Assembly: GCF_030503855.1 (NCBI RefSeq)
Contig: NZ_CP129971.1
Location: 2,418,001 to 2,482,000 of the forward strand
DNA length: 64,000 nucleotides
Source of the DNA: Marivirga salinae
GTDB taxonomy: Bacteria; Bacteroidota; Bacteroidia; Cytophagales; Cyclobacteriaceae
Direction of reading: 5' to 3'
In this document: in pieces, positions 1 through 8,786 of the stretch
How the letters are laid out: each line of letters begins with the position of its first letter
How positions within the stretch are numbered: the stretch's first letter is position 1
Translations under genes and position numbers: made by a program
The notes under the pieces: model-generated
The model's database searches: none
What the model saw: only the letters and a program-made list of their open reading frames with translations
Told to the model about the DNA's origin: nothing

Positions 1-588
1 TGTGTTGATAATGATGGAATTAGCTTCAAGGTTTCCCATATCTAAATTATCAAAAGGTAAACACACATCAAAGAACTCTTTGTTTTTGCCATTAGTATTT
101 ACACCTACAATGTTTTTTACCATTGGTTGAAGTACTTGAGCTATGTCGGTGCTAATGTTTCCAGTTCCGAACAGGATTACGCTTTGCTTGGACAAAGACT
201 TAGGAATTACTTGTTCCCAGGTTTTAGAGGCTTGGTTTATTTTGTATAAATCAGATTTATATAAATCTTGTAAGATATAGGTCAAGCAGTATTCCGACAT
301 TCTTTGCCCCATCTTTCCTTTAGTTTTTGTTAAGGTGCACTGCTCAGGAAGTTTTAATTTCATGAAGCTGTCGACACCCGCACCAAAGGAATGAATCCAT
401 TCTAAATGGTTAATATCCATTTTAAAGAGGAAATTGAACCCAGCTACATATTGTGCTTTTGGAAGTAACTTGGCTACATCTTCTTTGTCTTTTGCGAGCA
501 AACAATTTAGCTCAGGATATTCTTTAGAGATGAAAGCTTGAAATCCTTCTGCTAGATGACCATATGTAAGAATATTTTTTTTAGGCAT
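1..588 (-). CDS. D-2-hydroxyacid dehydrogenase, partial (C-terminus beyond window)
   Basis: An open frame runs from ATG at 588 off the left edge, giving 196 residues. Two stretches identify it as an NAD(P)-dependent 2-hydroxyacid dehydrogenase of the glyoxylate/hydroxypyruvate reductase type. WIHSFGAGVD is the family's substrate-loop region, and ILFGTGNIS is the start of the Rossmann fold (Gly-x-Gly-x-x). Enzymes of this family reduce 2-keto acids such as glyoxylate in the cytoplasm. The second half of the NAD domain and the catalytic Arg/Glu/His lie outside the window, so substrate cannot be judged. The start lies 9 bp after the stop of the RluA-like gene on the same strand, which suggests cotranscription. 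Confidence 0.8.
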   Translation of the reverse strand, partial: MPKKNILTYGHLAEGFQAFISKEYPELNCLLAKDKEDVAKLLPKAQYVAGFNFLFKMDINHLEWIHSFGAGVDSFMKLKLPEQCTLTKTKGKMGQRMSEYCLTYILQDLYKSDLYKINQASKTWEQVIPKSLSKQSVILFGTGNISTDIAQVLQPMVKNIVGVNTNGKNKEFFDVCLPFDNLDMGNLEANSIIINT

Positions 589-597
589 GATTTTGAT

Positions 598-1500
598 TTA
601 ACCTTTTGCAACTAAATTTCGGAAATTAGAAGGAGGAACTAACTCAAACTTTAAATGTTCACCGCTAATTGGATGTTTAAGTTCCATTAAATTGGCGTGT
701 AATGCAACTCTCGCCAACGGATTTTTCCTTGCTGTATATTTTTTATCTCCTGTAACTGGGTAACCAAAATGTGCCATTTGAACCCTAATTTGATTTTTAA
801 AACCAGTTTCAAGCTTAAACTCAAGCATTGAATAGGCATTACTTTGTTTTAGCAATTTGAAATGTGTGATTGCAGAAGTTGCATTATTAGGAGTATCTAC
901 AATGAAAACTTCATTGTGTTTATTGCTTCTTAAATAATTTTTTAAGGTGTGTGATGTTTCTTTAACTTTTCCTTCTACAATAGCCACATATTTTCGGTCA
1001 ATTATAAAATCTTCCCAATGATTCTGTAGTTGCTCTTGCAATTCTTTGCTTTTGGCAAATAATAATATTCCAGAAACCTCCCTTTCTAATCTGTGGATTA
1101 TATAGACCTTATTTCTAGGATCAATGGCTTCCATATGCTCTTTTAATATCTGGACAGCATTTTTTGTTTTCTCCTTCAAAGAAGCAACGGAGAGTAAACC
1201 AGCTTCTTTTTCAATCGCAATCAAATGCTGATCTTCATAGATAATATTCAGCTTCTGAAGTTTGATTTTTTTTGATGGCTTCGCCCAATTGATCTGGATT
1301 TCATCTCCTTTTTTAAGTGGATGATTAAATTGGGTAATCACATCACCGTTGATTCTAATTTGCCCACCACCCATTACGGATTTCAATAAAGCTTTTTTCT
1401 TGTTTGGATATGCTGCAGAAAGGTGCTTTAATAATTCAGTGTCTTCCTCAATTATGTAGCTATTAAGCTCCTGATTAGATGGGCTTGATTTTTTGTTCAT
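598..1500 (-). CDS. RluA-family pseudouridine synthase with Asp-to-Glu at the catalytic position
   Basis: 300 residues, the normal length for RluA-type enzymes that isomerise uridine to pseudouridine in rRNA or tRNA. Residues about 20-75 form an S4-like RNA-binding domain (IRINGDVITQFNHPLKKGD). The catalytic core follows, with a C-terminal TGFKNQIRVQM motif and GDKKY. The active-site motif, normally HRLDRxTSG, reads HRLEREVSG at residues 136-144. Codon GAA at 1084-1086 puts Glu139 where the family has its invariant Asp. In studied family members that Asp is essential, so activity is uncertain. The frame is otherwise intact. It is probably cotranscribed with the dehydrogenase 9 bp downstream. 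Confidence 0.85.
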   Translation of the reverse strand: MNKKSSPSNQELNSYIIEEDTELLKHLSAAYPNKKKALLKSVMGGGQIRINGDVITQFNHPLKKGDEIQINWAKPSKKIKLQKLNIIYEDQHLIAIEKEAGLLSVASLKEKTKNAVQILKEHMEAIDPRNKVYIIHRLEREVSGILLFAKSKELQEQLQNHWEDFIIDRKYVAIVEGKVKETSHTLKNYLRSNKHNEVFIVDTPNNATSAITHFKLLKQSNAYSMLEFKLETGFKNQIRVQMAHFGYPVTGDKKYTARKNPLARVALHANLMELKHPISGEHLKFELVPPSNFRNLVAKG

Positions 1501-1556
1501 AACGTAAAATTCCGTATAAGAAATGACCTTTACAAGTCAAATATTTGAATATCAAT

Positions 1557-1593
1557 TAAAAACCCTCTCAAATTAAATTTAAGAGGGTTTTTA
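1557..1593 (-). terminator. Intrinsic terminator after lepB
   Basis: A perfect 12-bp inverted repeat (arms 1557-1568 and 1582-1593, sequence taaaaaccctct and its complement) encloses a 13-nt loop. A/T runs at both outer ends mean it could work in either direction. It sits 50 bp after the lepB stop and before the next minus-strand gene, so it probably ends the parA-lepB transcript. Confidence 0.8.
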
Positions 1594-1644
1594 AAATATT
1601 TGTTTTAAATTTTTATAGGTATTCTGTCTTTTGTGTCTTTTTAT

Positions 1645-2766
1645 TTAATTAATTCCAGTAAATAAACGTTCCCATCTGATTTTATTAAAGAAGGATTCAT
1701 TAGGATCCATACTCATCCAGATGAATAAAGCTTTACCCACCACGTGATCTTTAGGAACAAAACCCCAAAAACGGCTATCCCATGAGTTATGACGATTATC
1801 TCCCATCATAAAGAAATAATCTTGTGAAAAAGTATACTCAGCTACTTCTTTTCCATCTATATAAAGCTTATCATTTTTGATTTGAACGTCTTCTAAATGT
1901 TCATAGTAGCGAAGGACATCTCCATACATAAGTAAATTTTTATGATTGATTTTTATGGTTTGTCCTTCTTTAGGTACTTCTATAGGACCATAAAAATCTT
2001 TATTCCAACTGGTTTCTGGAGTCTTTGGGAAAGTAGCTGGGTCAACATCACTGCTGTCTGTACTTAATATTTTTCCATTTTTATAAGTAGGAGAGAAGAT
2101 GATATCATTTACAAAAGGAAGTGATTTCATTTTTTCTATTTCCTTAGGTTCTGCATGAACCCTATAGCCATAGCCTGGCTCATATATTTTATCCCAAATA
2201 TTATAATCCTCAAAAACTCTATCTCTTATGGTTTGATCAGTTTTAATGAAATAGCTAAATTGTATATCCTCCGGAACAAATGCTTTTTCATCATTGATAT
2301 ACAACTCTGCACTTTTGACTTGTAATTTATCACCAGGAAGCCCTACACATCTTTTAATATAATATTCTCTTAAATCAAGCGGATACTGTAATTCCTCAGG
2401 GTAATTGAAAACAACTGCATCGTTTCTTTTTACTTCACTAAAGCCAGGAAATCTGTATTGAGGCAATTGAATCCAATCTAAGTAAGCAGGGACATCTTCA
2501 GTTCCGTAAAATCTTCTATGTGTTAAAGGAAGTTGTAAGGGCGTTTTAGGTGTTCGGGGCCCGTAATGTAACTTACTTACAAATAGATAGTCACCCACTA
2601 ATAAGGTGCCTTCCATTGATGGAGTAGGAATTACAAAAGCTTCCAAAGTAGCCCATCTGATTAAAGTAGCTGCTATTACGGCAAATACCAATGCATCTAC
2701 CCATTCTCTAACTTTAGATTTTGGTTTAGCTGGTTTTTTCTTTTTATTGAAAAATGGAATATTCAT
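1645..2766 (-). CDS. lepB: Signal peptidase I
   Basis: 373 residues. This inner-membrane serine protease removes signal peptides from exported proteins. A basic N-terminus precedes one membrane segment (about 23-45). Next comes the catalytic Ser box IPTPSMEGTLLVGD, with Ser50. The Lys box YYIKRCVGLPGD has Lys138, which completes the Ser-Lys dyad. The GDNRHNSWDSR box lies near the C-terminus. The long insert between the Lys box and the GDNR box is usual for Bacteroidota LepB and explains the length. It starts 3 bp after the dapB stop, in the conserved par-dapB-lepB operon. Confidence 0.95.
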   Translation of the reverse strand: MNIPFFNKKKKPAKPKSKVREWVDALVFAVIAATLIRWATLEAFVIPTPSMEGTLLVGDYLFVSKLHYGPRTPKTPLQLPLTHRRFYGTEDVPAYLDWIQLPQYRFPGFSEVKRNDAVVFNYPEELQYPLDLREYYIKRCVGLPGDKLQVKSAELYINDEKAFVPEDIQFSYFIKTDQTIRDRVFEDYNIWDKIYEPGYGYRVHAEPKEIEKMKSLPFVNDIIFSPTYKNGKILSTDSSDVDPATFPKTPETSWNKDFYGPIEVPKEGQTIKINHKNLLMYGDVLRYYEHLEDVQIKNDKLYIDGKEVAEYTFSQDYFFMMGDNRHNSWDSRFWGFVPKDHVVGKALFIWMSMDPNESFFNKIRWERLFTGIN

Positions 2767-2769
2767 TTT

Positions 2770-3480
2770 CTAAAGTTTTAAGAAGTCATCAATTTTTACT
2801 ATTCCTTTTTGATCAGGAAGCCATTCAGCTACTAATACAGCACCTTGAACAAATCCATCTCTACTATAAGCTTCATGTTCAATACTGATCTGATCAACTT
2901 CTGATTTATACGTGATTTTATGAGTTCCAGGTATTTCGCCTAATCTTTCGGAAGCGATTGGGATTTCACCTTCTTCTGTTTTAGCTTCATTTTTCCAAGC
3001 ACTATATTTATCATGCTCCTCAATAATGCCTTCAGCTAAGGTGATTGCTGTTCCACTAGGCGCATCTTTTTTATGCGTATGATGCACTTCTATCATGGAA
3101 GGTTTATATTGATTTTGTGGGCTGATTAATTTGGCTAAAAACTTATTCAATTTAAAAAATAGATTTACGCCTATTGAAAAGTTTGAAGCATAAAGAAAAG
3201 TACCATTATTCTTTTTACAGATTTCCTCAATTTCCGGCATTTTATCCAACCAACCTGTTGTGCCTGATAAGATAGGTAGATTATTCTCAAGGCAGAATTT
3301 AATATTATCAAAAGCGGAGTCAGGGTGGGTGAATTCTATTGCAACATCAGCTTGCTCGGCTAATGTTGGCATTAAAGTATCGTTAACATCAACGGTAGCC
3401 ACTAAGCTATGCCCTCTTTTGATGGCAAATTCTTCAATGGCTTGCCCCATTTTTCCATGACCAATTAAAAGTATTTTCAT
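2770..3480 (-). CDS. dapB: 4-hydroxy-tetrahydrodipicolinate reductase
   Basis: 236 residues, the short form usual in Bacteroidota. It catalyses the NAD(P)H-dependent step of the diaminopimelate/lysine pathway, supplying peptidoglycan and lysine. Visible motifs are the N-terminal nucleotide-binding GHGKMGQAIE, GTTGW, the SNFSIGVNLF stretch, and the family signature EVHHTHKKDAPSGTA with the catalytic His pair and Lys. It lies between the broken DUF5683 gene and lepB, with only 3 bp to lepB. About 100 bp separate it from the DUF5683 stop. Confidence 0.95.
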   Translation of the reverse strand: MKILLIGHGKMGQAIEEFAIKRGHSLVATVDVNDTLMPTLAEQADVAIEFTHPDSAFDNIKFCLENNLPILSGTTGWLDKMPEIEEICKKNNGTFLYASNFSIGVNLFFKLNKFLAKLISPQNQYKPSMIEVHHTHKKDAPSGTAITLAEGIIEEHDKYSAWKNEAKTEEGEIPIASERLGEIPGTHKITYKSEVDQISIEHEAYSRDGFVQGAVLVAEWLPDQKGIVKIDDFLKL

Positions 3481-3581
3481 GTGTATTTTATATCTTATTT
3501 TATTGTCACATGGAATCTTTGATTAAAAATTAAATTTGTTTGGATTTAATATTAGAAATTTAATTTTTAATGTCGATTTCA

Positions 3582-4187
3582 TTATTTTAATCTAAAATTT
3601 AATGATAAGCCTGCATGCATATTGCTGTAAGGGCTGCTTTGAATGCTTGGTTTTATATTTAAACTCAAATCTTGATTAATATTGAACTCTCTTAGGTGAG
3701 CATCTACTGTAGCATCCACTATTTGAAGTACATAAAATAAACCTGATAGTATAATCCAATAATCCCGATCTCTTTTGTATCTTTCAATCAGCCTTTGAGT
3801 TCGATCTTCATCGAAACCTAAATTAGTAAAGTCTGTTATTTCATCATTATTTGTATCATCTCCATCTATAATATTAAAGTTAATATTCCTAAATAATAGA
3901 TAGTTTTGATGATTAGTCTTGATTTGATAGGCCGCTAAAGCCCCTAAAGCATAAACAATTGGAATTTTCCAATATTTCTCATTATAAAACTAACCCATAC
4001 CTGGAACTATAGCGGAATATAAAGTCGCTAACCTTGGTGAGTGAGTTGTGTCTTGCATTTGGAAAGTTTCAATCTTGCCATTTTCATCACCAAGTTTTAA
4101 AAAGGTGGAGTCTGTCGGTTGGATTTCCTGCCCATTTGAAACCAGGTTAAATGATACTAGAATGATGAGGGTTAAAAAAATTCGCAT
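3582..4187 (-). pseudogene. DUF5683 family protein interrupted by an in-frame TAG
   Basis: The reading frame from ATG 4187 starts with a signal peptide (MRIFLTLIILVSFNLVSNGQ). It continues as a membrane protein to a TAA at 3582-3584, 201 codons in all. One in-frame stop, TAG at 3990-3992 (codon 66), breaks it within the stretch IVPGMG-stop-FYNEKYWKIP. Translation after the stop continues as a sensible protein without a frame change (IVYALGALAAYQIK and beyond, to NFRLK). A single C-to-T change from CAG (Gln) would explain the stop. A TTG at 4199 could give a slightly longer start overlapping parB. In this operon of Bacteroidota the slot between parB and dapB is usually held by a DUF5683 protein; its function is unknown. 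Confidence 0.8.
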
Positions 4188-4188
4188 T

Positions 4189-5103
4189 TTATAATTCAAC
4201 TGAAAGAATGTCTAAAATCCTGTTTAAATCATCCTTTGATAAAAACGGTATCTTAATTTCTCCTTTATTATTTTTGTCGATCTTCATCCCAATTTTTGTG
4301 CCAAAATGAGAAGATAGCTTGCTTTGAACTTGCTTAGCTTCATATGGCATTTCACTTTTAGCTGGCTTTTCCTTTTCACTAGATTCTCCACTAGTCAATT
4401 CTCTTACTAATGCTTCTACCTTTCTAACAGATAAGTCATCCTGTAAGATCCTTTTGAAAACATCCAATTGCTTATCCACATCATCAATATTGATAATGGC
4501 ACGTGCATGTCCCATGCTAATTCGTTTGTCACGAATAGCTAATTGAATATCAGGTGGAAGTTTTAATAATCTTAAATAATTATTAACAGTAGTTCTGTTT
4601 TTACCAACACGATCCCCTAATTGTTCTTGCTTTAAATCACATTCAGTCAACAATCTTTGATAACTAAGCGCAATCTCAATAGAGTTTAGATTCTCTCTTT
4701 GGATGTTCTCAATCAATGCCATTTCTAGCATTTGCTGATCGTCCGCCATGCGGATATAAGCCGGAATGGATTTAAGACCTGCTAATTTGGAAGCCTGTGT
4801 TCTTCTTTCCCCTGAAATCAGTTGATAACTATCTTTGCTTAGCTTTCTAACTGTTATGGGTTGAATGATACCTTGAACCTTAATTGATTCTGCTAGCTCT
4901 TCTAAAGCTTGTTTATCAAAGTCAGTTCGAGGTTGAAAAGGATTCACCTCTATTTGTTCTAATGGAATTTCGTTAATAGAAGCCCCACTTGAGATGTCAG
5001 TAATATCTCTACTTTCTTTATTAGAAGATTTTTGGTCAGTGTTAGAATCTTCTAAAAGAGCGCCTAAGCCTCTTCCTAATGCTTTTCTTGGTTTCTTCGC
5101 CAT
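4189..5103 (-). CDS. parB: Chromosome-partitioning protein ParB
   Basis: 304 residues, the usual size of a chromosomal ParB/Spo0J. It binds parS sites, spreads as a CTP-dependent clamp and works with ParA in origin segregation. The N-terminal nuclease-like domain carries IEVNPFQPRTDFD and the CTP-site motif LISGERRTQASK. Then comes IENIQRENLNSIEIA and an HTH (GDRVGKNRTTVNNYLRLLKLP). The C-terminus has a Lys-rich dimer domain. It starts 3 bp after parA. No consensus parS 14-mer was spotted in this window. Confidence 0.95.
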   Translation of the reverse strand: MAKKPRKALGRGLGALLEDSNTDQKSSNKESRDITDISSGASINEIPLEQIEVNPFQPRTDFDKQALEELAESIKVQGIIQPITVRKLSKDSYQLISGERRTQASKLAGLKSIPAYIRMADDQQMLEMALIENIQRENLNSIEIALSYQRLLTECDLKQEQLGDRVGKNRTTVNNYLRLLKLPPDIQLAIRDKRISMGHARAIINIDDVDKQLDVFKRILQDDLSVRKVEALVRELTSGESSEKEKPAKSEMPYEAKQVQSKLSSHFGTKIGMKIDKNNKGEIKIPFLSKDDLNRILDILSVEL

Positions 5104-5106
5104 CCG

Positions 5107-5880
5107 CTATTTTCCTAATCCGTTATTGTTAATAATTTCTTTTGCTAAATTTAAATAGCTAATTGCTCCTTTGCTTTCAGCATCGTGGGCAATAGCTGGT
5201 AATCCAAAACTTGGAGATTCGCTCAATTTAATATTCCTAGGAATCAAAGTTTCAAATACCATTTTACTAAAATGCTGTTTTACCTCATCCACCACTTGGT
5301 TTGATAGGTTTAAACGCACATCATACATGGTTAATAATATTCCTTCGATTTCCAATTCTTTGTTCAAACGTGTTTGGATAATCTTAATTGTATTGAGCAA
5401 TTTACCTAATCCTTCCAATGCAAAATATTCGCACTGAACAGGTATGATAACTGAGTCAGCAGCTGTTAGGGCATTGATTGTGATCAATCCTAAAGAAGGA
5501 GAGCAATCAATAATTATGAAATCATATTTTTTACGCACTTTCTTAAGTGCAGTACGCATTCTTTCTTCTCGGTTTTTAATATTTACCATTTCAACTTCAG
5601 CTCCCACTAAGTTGATATGAGACGGTAAAATATGCAAGTAATCTAAATCAGTTTCCACTATGATGTCCTGAGCATCAACCTCATCCACCATACATTCGTA
5701 TATGCTGTTTTCGATTTCTTTTGGGTTGTAACCTATTCCAGAAGTAGAATTGGCCTGTGGGTCGGCATCAACAATCAGCGTTTTATATTCTAAAGCAGCC
5801 AAACTTGCTGCAAGATTAATAGCTGATGTGGTTTTACCTACTCCTCCTTTTTGATTAGCAATTGCAATTACTTTACCCAT
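5107..5880 (-). CDS. parA: Chromosome-partitioning ATPase ParA/Soj
   Basis: 257 residues. This deviant Walker-type ATPase moves or positions ParB-parS complexes on the nucleoid. Near the N-terminus are the Walker A motif [14 protein letters not shown] and DADPQANST. Walker B appears as [14 protein letters not shown]. It is the first gene of the operon parA-parB-DUF5683-dapB-lepB. Upstream is a 180-bp gap before the gpsA stop, which must hold the operon promoter; no clear TAnnTTTG box was confirmed there. Confidence 0.95.
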   Translation of the reverse strand: MGKVIAIANQKGGVGKTTSAINLAASLAALEYKTLIVDADPQANSTSGIGYNPKEIENSIYECMVDEVDAQDIIVETDLDYLHILPSHINLVGAEVEMVNIKNREERMRTALKKVRKKYDFIIIDCSPSLGLITINALTAADSVIIPVQCEYFALEGLGKLLNTIKIIQTRLNKELEIEGILLTMYDVRLNLSNQVVDEVKQHFSKMVFETLIPRNIKLSESPSFGLPAIAHDAESKGAISYLNLAKEIINNNGLGK

Positions 5881-6060
5881 ATTTATTTAAATTTTAGCTT
5901 TAAAAAGTTAATCGGTAAGCTGATTTTTATTGCTTTGGCTTTTTCAAAATATTGAAGAATCGAGCAAGTTTCTATTTCAGCTTCCAAATTTTTTAGCGAA
6001 CCACAAAGATAAAATTTTATATGAGAAATAGAATGGATTTTTAATTTGCTTTAGAAGGAA

Positions 6061-7101
6061 TTATATAAAATCCACATCTACATTAAGCGGATATTTCATT
6101 AAATATTGTACAGCTTCTTCCATTGTAAGTCCTTCAAACAGCACTCTATGCAATATTTCAGTTATTGGGGCGCGAACCTTAAAACTTTCTGCAATTTTTT
6201 TAGCAATCATGATGGTATTTACTCCTTCCGCAACTTCTTGCATATCTCCCAAAATATCACCTAAGCTTTCGCCTTCAGCCAATCGTCTCCCAACGGTGAA
6301 GTTTCTACTTAAAGTAGAGTGGGAGGTAGCCATTAAATCGCCTATTCCTGCTAGTCCTATAAATGATCGAACATCTCCACCTAATGCTTTGCCTAAGTAA
6401 ATCATTTCCGCCATTCCTCGGCTAATCAATAATGAGCGAGCATTTTCTCCTAAGCCTAATCCTGTTAATGCACCTGAAGCTATTGCTATTATATTTTTTA
6501 AAACTCCACAAAGTTCAATTCCTATTAAATCTGGATTTCCATACACTTGAAACCGATCACTTCGCAGTAATTGCTGTCCTAATTGGATTACTTCATTGAA
6601 AGGACTGGCCACTACTGTAGCTGCAGGCAATCCTTGAGCAATTTCTTTTGCCAAATTAGGCCCTGCAAGACATCCAACTCTCACCACAACGCTTTCATCC
6701 ATGATAAGCTCACTCATAGTTTTAATATGATGTCTTTCAAGAACCTGCATATTATCCAATGTTTTGCCTTCAGGCAGATTTAGGTTTAAACCTTTTGTTC
6801 CATGGATTAAAATATGATAAGGATGAAGAAAGGGAGAAAGACTTTTCATCATCTCTCTAAAATTTGCTGAAGGAACCACTGGAAAAATGATATCGCAGGT
6901 TTTCGCTAATTGTTCCAAATCATCAATAGCTTTTATATTTTGATGAATTGGATAACTGTTCCATTCTCTTTTTTGGTTGATGCTCTCTAGTGCTTCAGGA
7001 TTTCTGGCATAGAGTAACACTTTAGAATTTTCAGCTAAAAGATTAGCCACAGAAAGTCCGAAACTTCCAGCTCCTACAACACCTATCGGTTTTTCAAACA
7101 T
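6061..7101 (-). CDS. gpsA: NAD(P)-dependent glycerol-3-phosphate dehydrogenase
   Basis: About 346 residues. It reduces dihydroxyacetone phosphate to sn-glycerol-3-phosphate for phospholipid synthesis. It has the Rossmann start PIGVVGAGSFG, the HGTKG motif, CGVLKNIIAIASG with the catalytic Lys, and GLAGIGDLMATSHS near the substrate site. ATG 7101 was chosen because it gives the short 8-bp overlap with the upstream acyltransferase stop. An in-frame ATG at 7116 (overlap 23 bp) would add five residues. Cotranscription with an acyltransferase that uses the same product supports a lipid-synthesis role. Confidence 0.93.
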   Translation of the reverse strand: MFEKPIGVVGAGSFGLSVANLLAENSKVLLYARNPEALESINQKREWNSYPIHQNIKAIDDLEQLAKTCDIIFPVVPSANFREMMKSLSPFLHPYHILIHGTKGLNLNLPEGKTLDNMQVLERHHIKTMSELIMDESVVVRVGCLAGPNLAKEIAQGLPAATVVASPFNEVIQLGQQLLRSDRFQVYGNPDLIGIELCGVLKNIIAIASGALTGLGLGENARSLLISRGMAEMIYLGKALGGDVRSFIGLAGIGDLMATSHSTLSRNFTVGRRLAEGESLGDILGDMQEVAEGVNTIMIAKKIAESFKVRAPITEILHRVLFEGLTMEEAVQYLMKYPLNVDVDFI

Positions 7102-8509
7102 GTTTTTCGAGGCCATATCCGTCTAATCTGTTTCTGTAAAAATATAGAAGATTCATATCCATTGTGGTAATATTTCCATCTTCATTTTTAATCAAAGGTC
7201 TTTTGGAATGATACATTCCTAAATTTAATAAGCCATGTTTGATGACATTATCAATATTATCTTCCATATGTTCGGCTTGAGACATTCTACCTTCTTTAAT
7301 CCTTTCTTCAATTTTGTTTTTTATTTTCTGACAAGCACTTCTAAATTCATTATAGGAAATCACCAAGTCTTCTTCTGGTAGTCGCAATAAAGAGAATAAA
7401 TCAAGTTTTTTGTTTTTCTTATTAATAATTTCAAAGGCAACAAAAGCAATTAAGTGGCTTGAAAATACTCTAGCGATTTTGCTATATTGTTCCACAATCT
7501 TTTTGGAAAGCATTCTAGTGTATTCAGCCTCCCGCTGTTTATTTACCGTAATTTTATCTTGAAAAACGAAATAATCCTTGGGCTGAATCTCTCTTCCCTT
7601 GGAATCAAAACTTCTACCCTCATCATCTACTTTATTTCCCAAAATATCCATTGGTTCTCCTATGGAAACTGAAATGTCAGAGCCTTTTGTGAAGAATTTA
7701 AATAAAAATGTGATGATTTTATAAGAGGAAGAAAACTCGTCATTTTCTACATAATAGCGCTCTTGACCACGTTTCTCCAGGTATTGACGAATGAGGCTTG
7801 GAGCCTCTAAAACGAAGTGGTAATTCAAACTTGCTGGAACTATGAAAATCTTTTCAGCCTCATTTCCATACTCTTGGTAATTAGACCTTTGTGCTTCTAT
7901 TGCGGTGCCTAAAAGTCCTAATTTCAGCTCTTTTTCAACTTTACCATCTCTGGAACGTGTTCCGCCAGGGAAAAATAAGCTTTGGCACCCTTTTTTCAAG
8001 GCTAAGGCAGAATAGGATTTTAGGGTCTCCAGATAAATCATATTCTTTTTTCGTCTATCCACTTTGTAGGCGCCTAAACTATTCATGAAATAAGATATGA
8101 TACTGATGTTAAATAAATTAAGACCCGCACCATAAATCATTGGAGGCAAACCTAGTGTGTATATTACCCAACCAATCAAGATAGAATCTAGGTTGCTGGA
8201 ATGAGTTGGTACCATAACTACAGTCCCTTTTTTGGCTAAAGTACGTAGTTTTTCAACTTCTCCATTAATCTGGATTTTATCATTCATGGTGAGTTCATTA
8301 CTCCAAAAACCACCTAATTTTTTTATTCTCGCAGCATTTAATAATCTATTGAAACCAAAAGTTGCAACACTTCTTGCAAATCTATAATGGCTTGTATTAA
8401 AGTTTCCAGCAATTTCATAAGCATAGCGCTCAATTATGCTTCGAAGAATGTTGTTTGATTTGTCTTCATCTTTTGCTTTCTGTTGAGAAATTTCTAGGAG
8501 TTCATTCTT
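7094..8509 (-). CDS. Glycerol-phosphate/1-acylglycerol-phosphate acyltransferase, C-terminal part of a frameshifted gene
   Basis: The frame is open from codon AAG at 8507-8509 to the stop at 7094 (471 residues). The first ATG is at 8287, but about 74 codons upstream of it are clearly coding (IIERYAYEIAGNF, FARSVATFGFNRLLNAARIK). Acyltransferase motifs are HSSNLDS (the H-x4-D catalytic pair) and FFPGGTRSRDGKVE (the phosphate-binding EGTRSR-like block). It acylates glycerol-3-phosphate or lysophosphatidate at the inner membrane. The segment before 8287 has no ATG, GTG or TTG start. It joins the 92-residue ORF at 8502-8780 if one base is removed from the A4 run (complement of 8508-8511). Together they make exactly 562 codons, so this is probably one gene of about 561 residues. 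Confidence 0.75.
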   Translation of the reverse strand, partial: KNELLEISQQKAKDEDKSNNILRSIIERYAYEIAGNFNTSHYRFARSVATFGFNRLLNAARIKKLGGFWSNELTMNDKIQINGEVEKLRTLAKKGTVVMVPTHSSNLDSILIGWVIYTLGLPPMIYGAGLNLFNISIISYFMNSLGAYKVDRRKKNMIYLETLKSYSALALKKGCQSLFFPGGTRSRDGKVEKELKLGLLGTAIEAQRSNYQEYGNEAEKIFIVPASLNYHFVLEAPSLIRQYLEKRGQERYYVENDEFSSSYKIITFLFKFFTKGSDISVSIGEPMDILGNKVDDEGRSFDSKGREIQPKDYFVFQDKITVNKQREAEYTRMLSKKIVEQYSKIARVFSSHLIAFVAFEIINKKNKKLDLFSLLRLPEEDLVISYNEFRSACQKIKNKIEERIKEGRMSQAEHMEDNIDNVIKHGLLNLGMYHSKRPLIKNEDGNITTMDMNLLYFYRNRLDGYGLEKHV

Positions 8510-8780
8510 TTACTTTTCCCCAAAATTGATGTTCATCATCAGGGTCAACTTTCCATGGAGTCTGTCTAATTCTAGCTTTTTCCTTGTATAAAGTTGTTTC
8601 TAGCTCTTCAATTAGGGCTGTTTTATTTCGAGTATTACTCTTGATGCGCCCATAAGCTTCTTCTACTACTTCTTTTAGGAATTCTTTTTTATGACGACTC
8701 AATTGCACCACGGGCCATTCGCGAGGTCCTGGTAAAATTGGTTCATATTTTCTTTTGCTTCTGTAGCGCTTTAGCTTCAT
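8502..8780 (-). CDS. N-terminal part of the frameshifted acyltransferase
   Basis: 92 residues, basic at the start (MKLKRYRSKRKYEPILPGP) and ending ...PDDEHQFWGKVKE. On its own it matches no small-protein family known to me. Its end lies 2-8 bp from where the downstream acyltransferase frame opens, in the next frame. Removing one base restores a continuous protein (...FWGKVKNELLEISQQ...). I therefore read it as the first sixth of the acyltransferase rather than a separate gene. If the sequence is right, the piece would be a short soluble peptide. It starts 6 bp after the metB-like gene, in the same operon. Confidence 0.6.
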   Translation of the reverse strand: MKLKRYRSKRKYEPILPGPREWPVVQLSRHKKEFLKEVVEEAYGRIKSNTRNKTALIEELETTLYKEKARIRQTPWKVDPDDEHQFWGKVKE

Positions 8781-8786
8781 TTCAAT

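Noticed and set aside
4189..6060. A parS site near parAB
   Set aside because: I looked for the usual CACGTG-centred 14-mer and found no match; isolated CACGTG or CACGTGC at 1739 and 4500 lacks the flanks.
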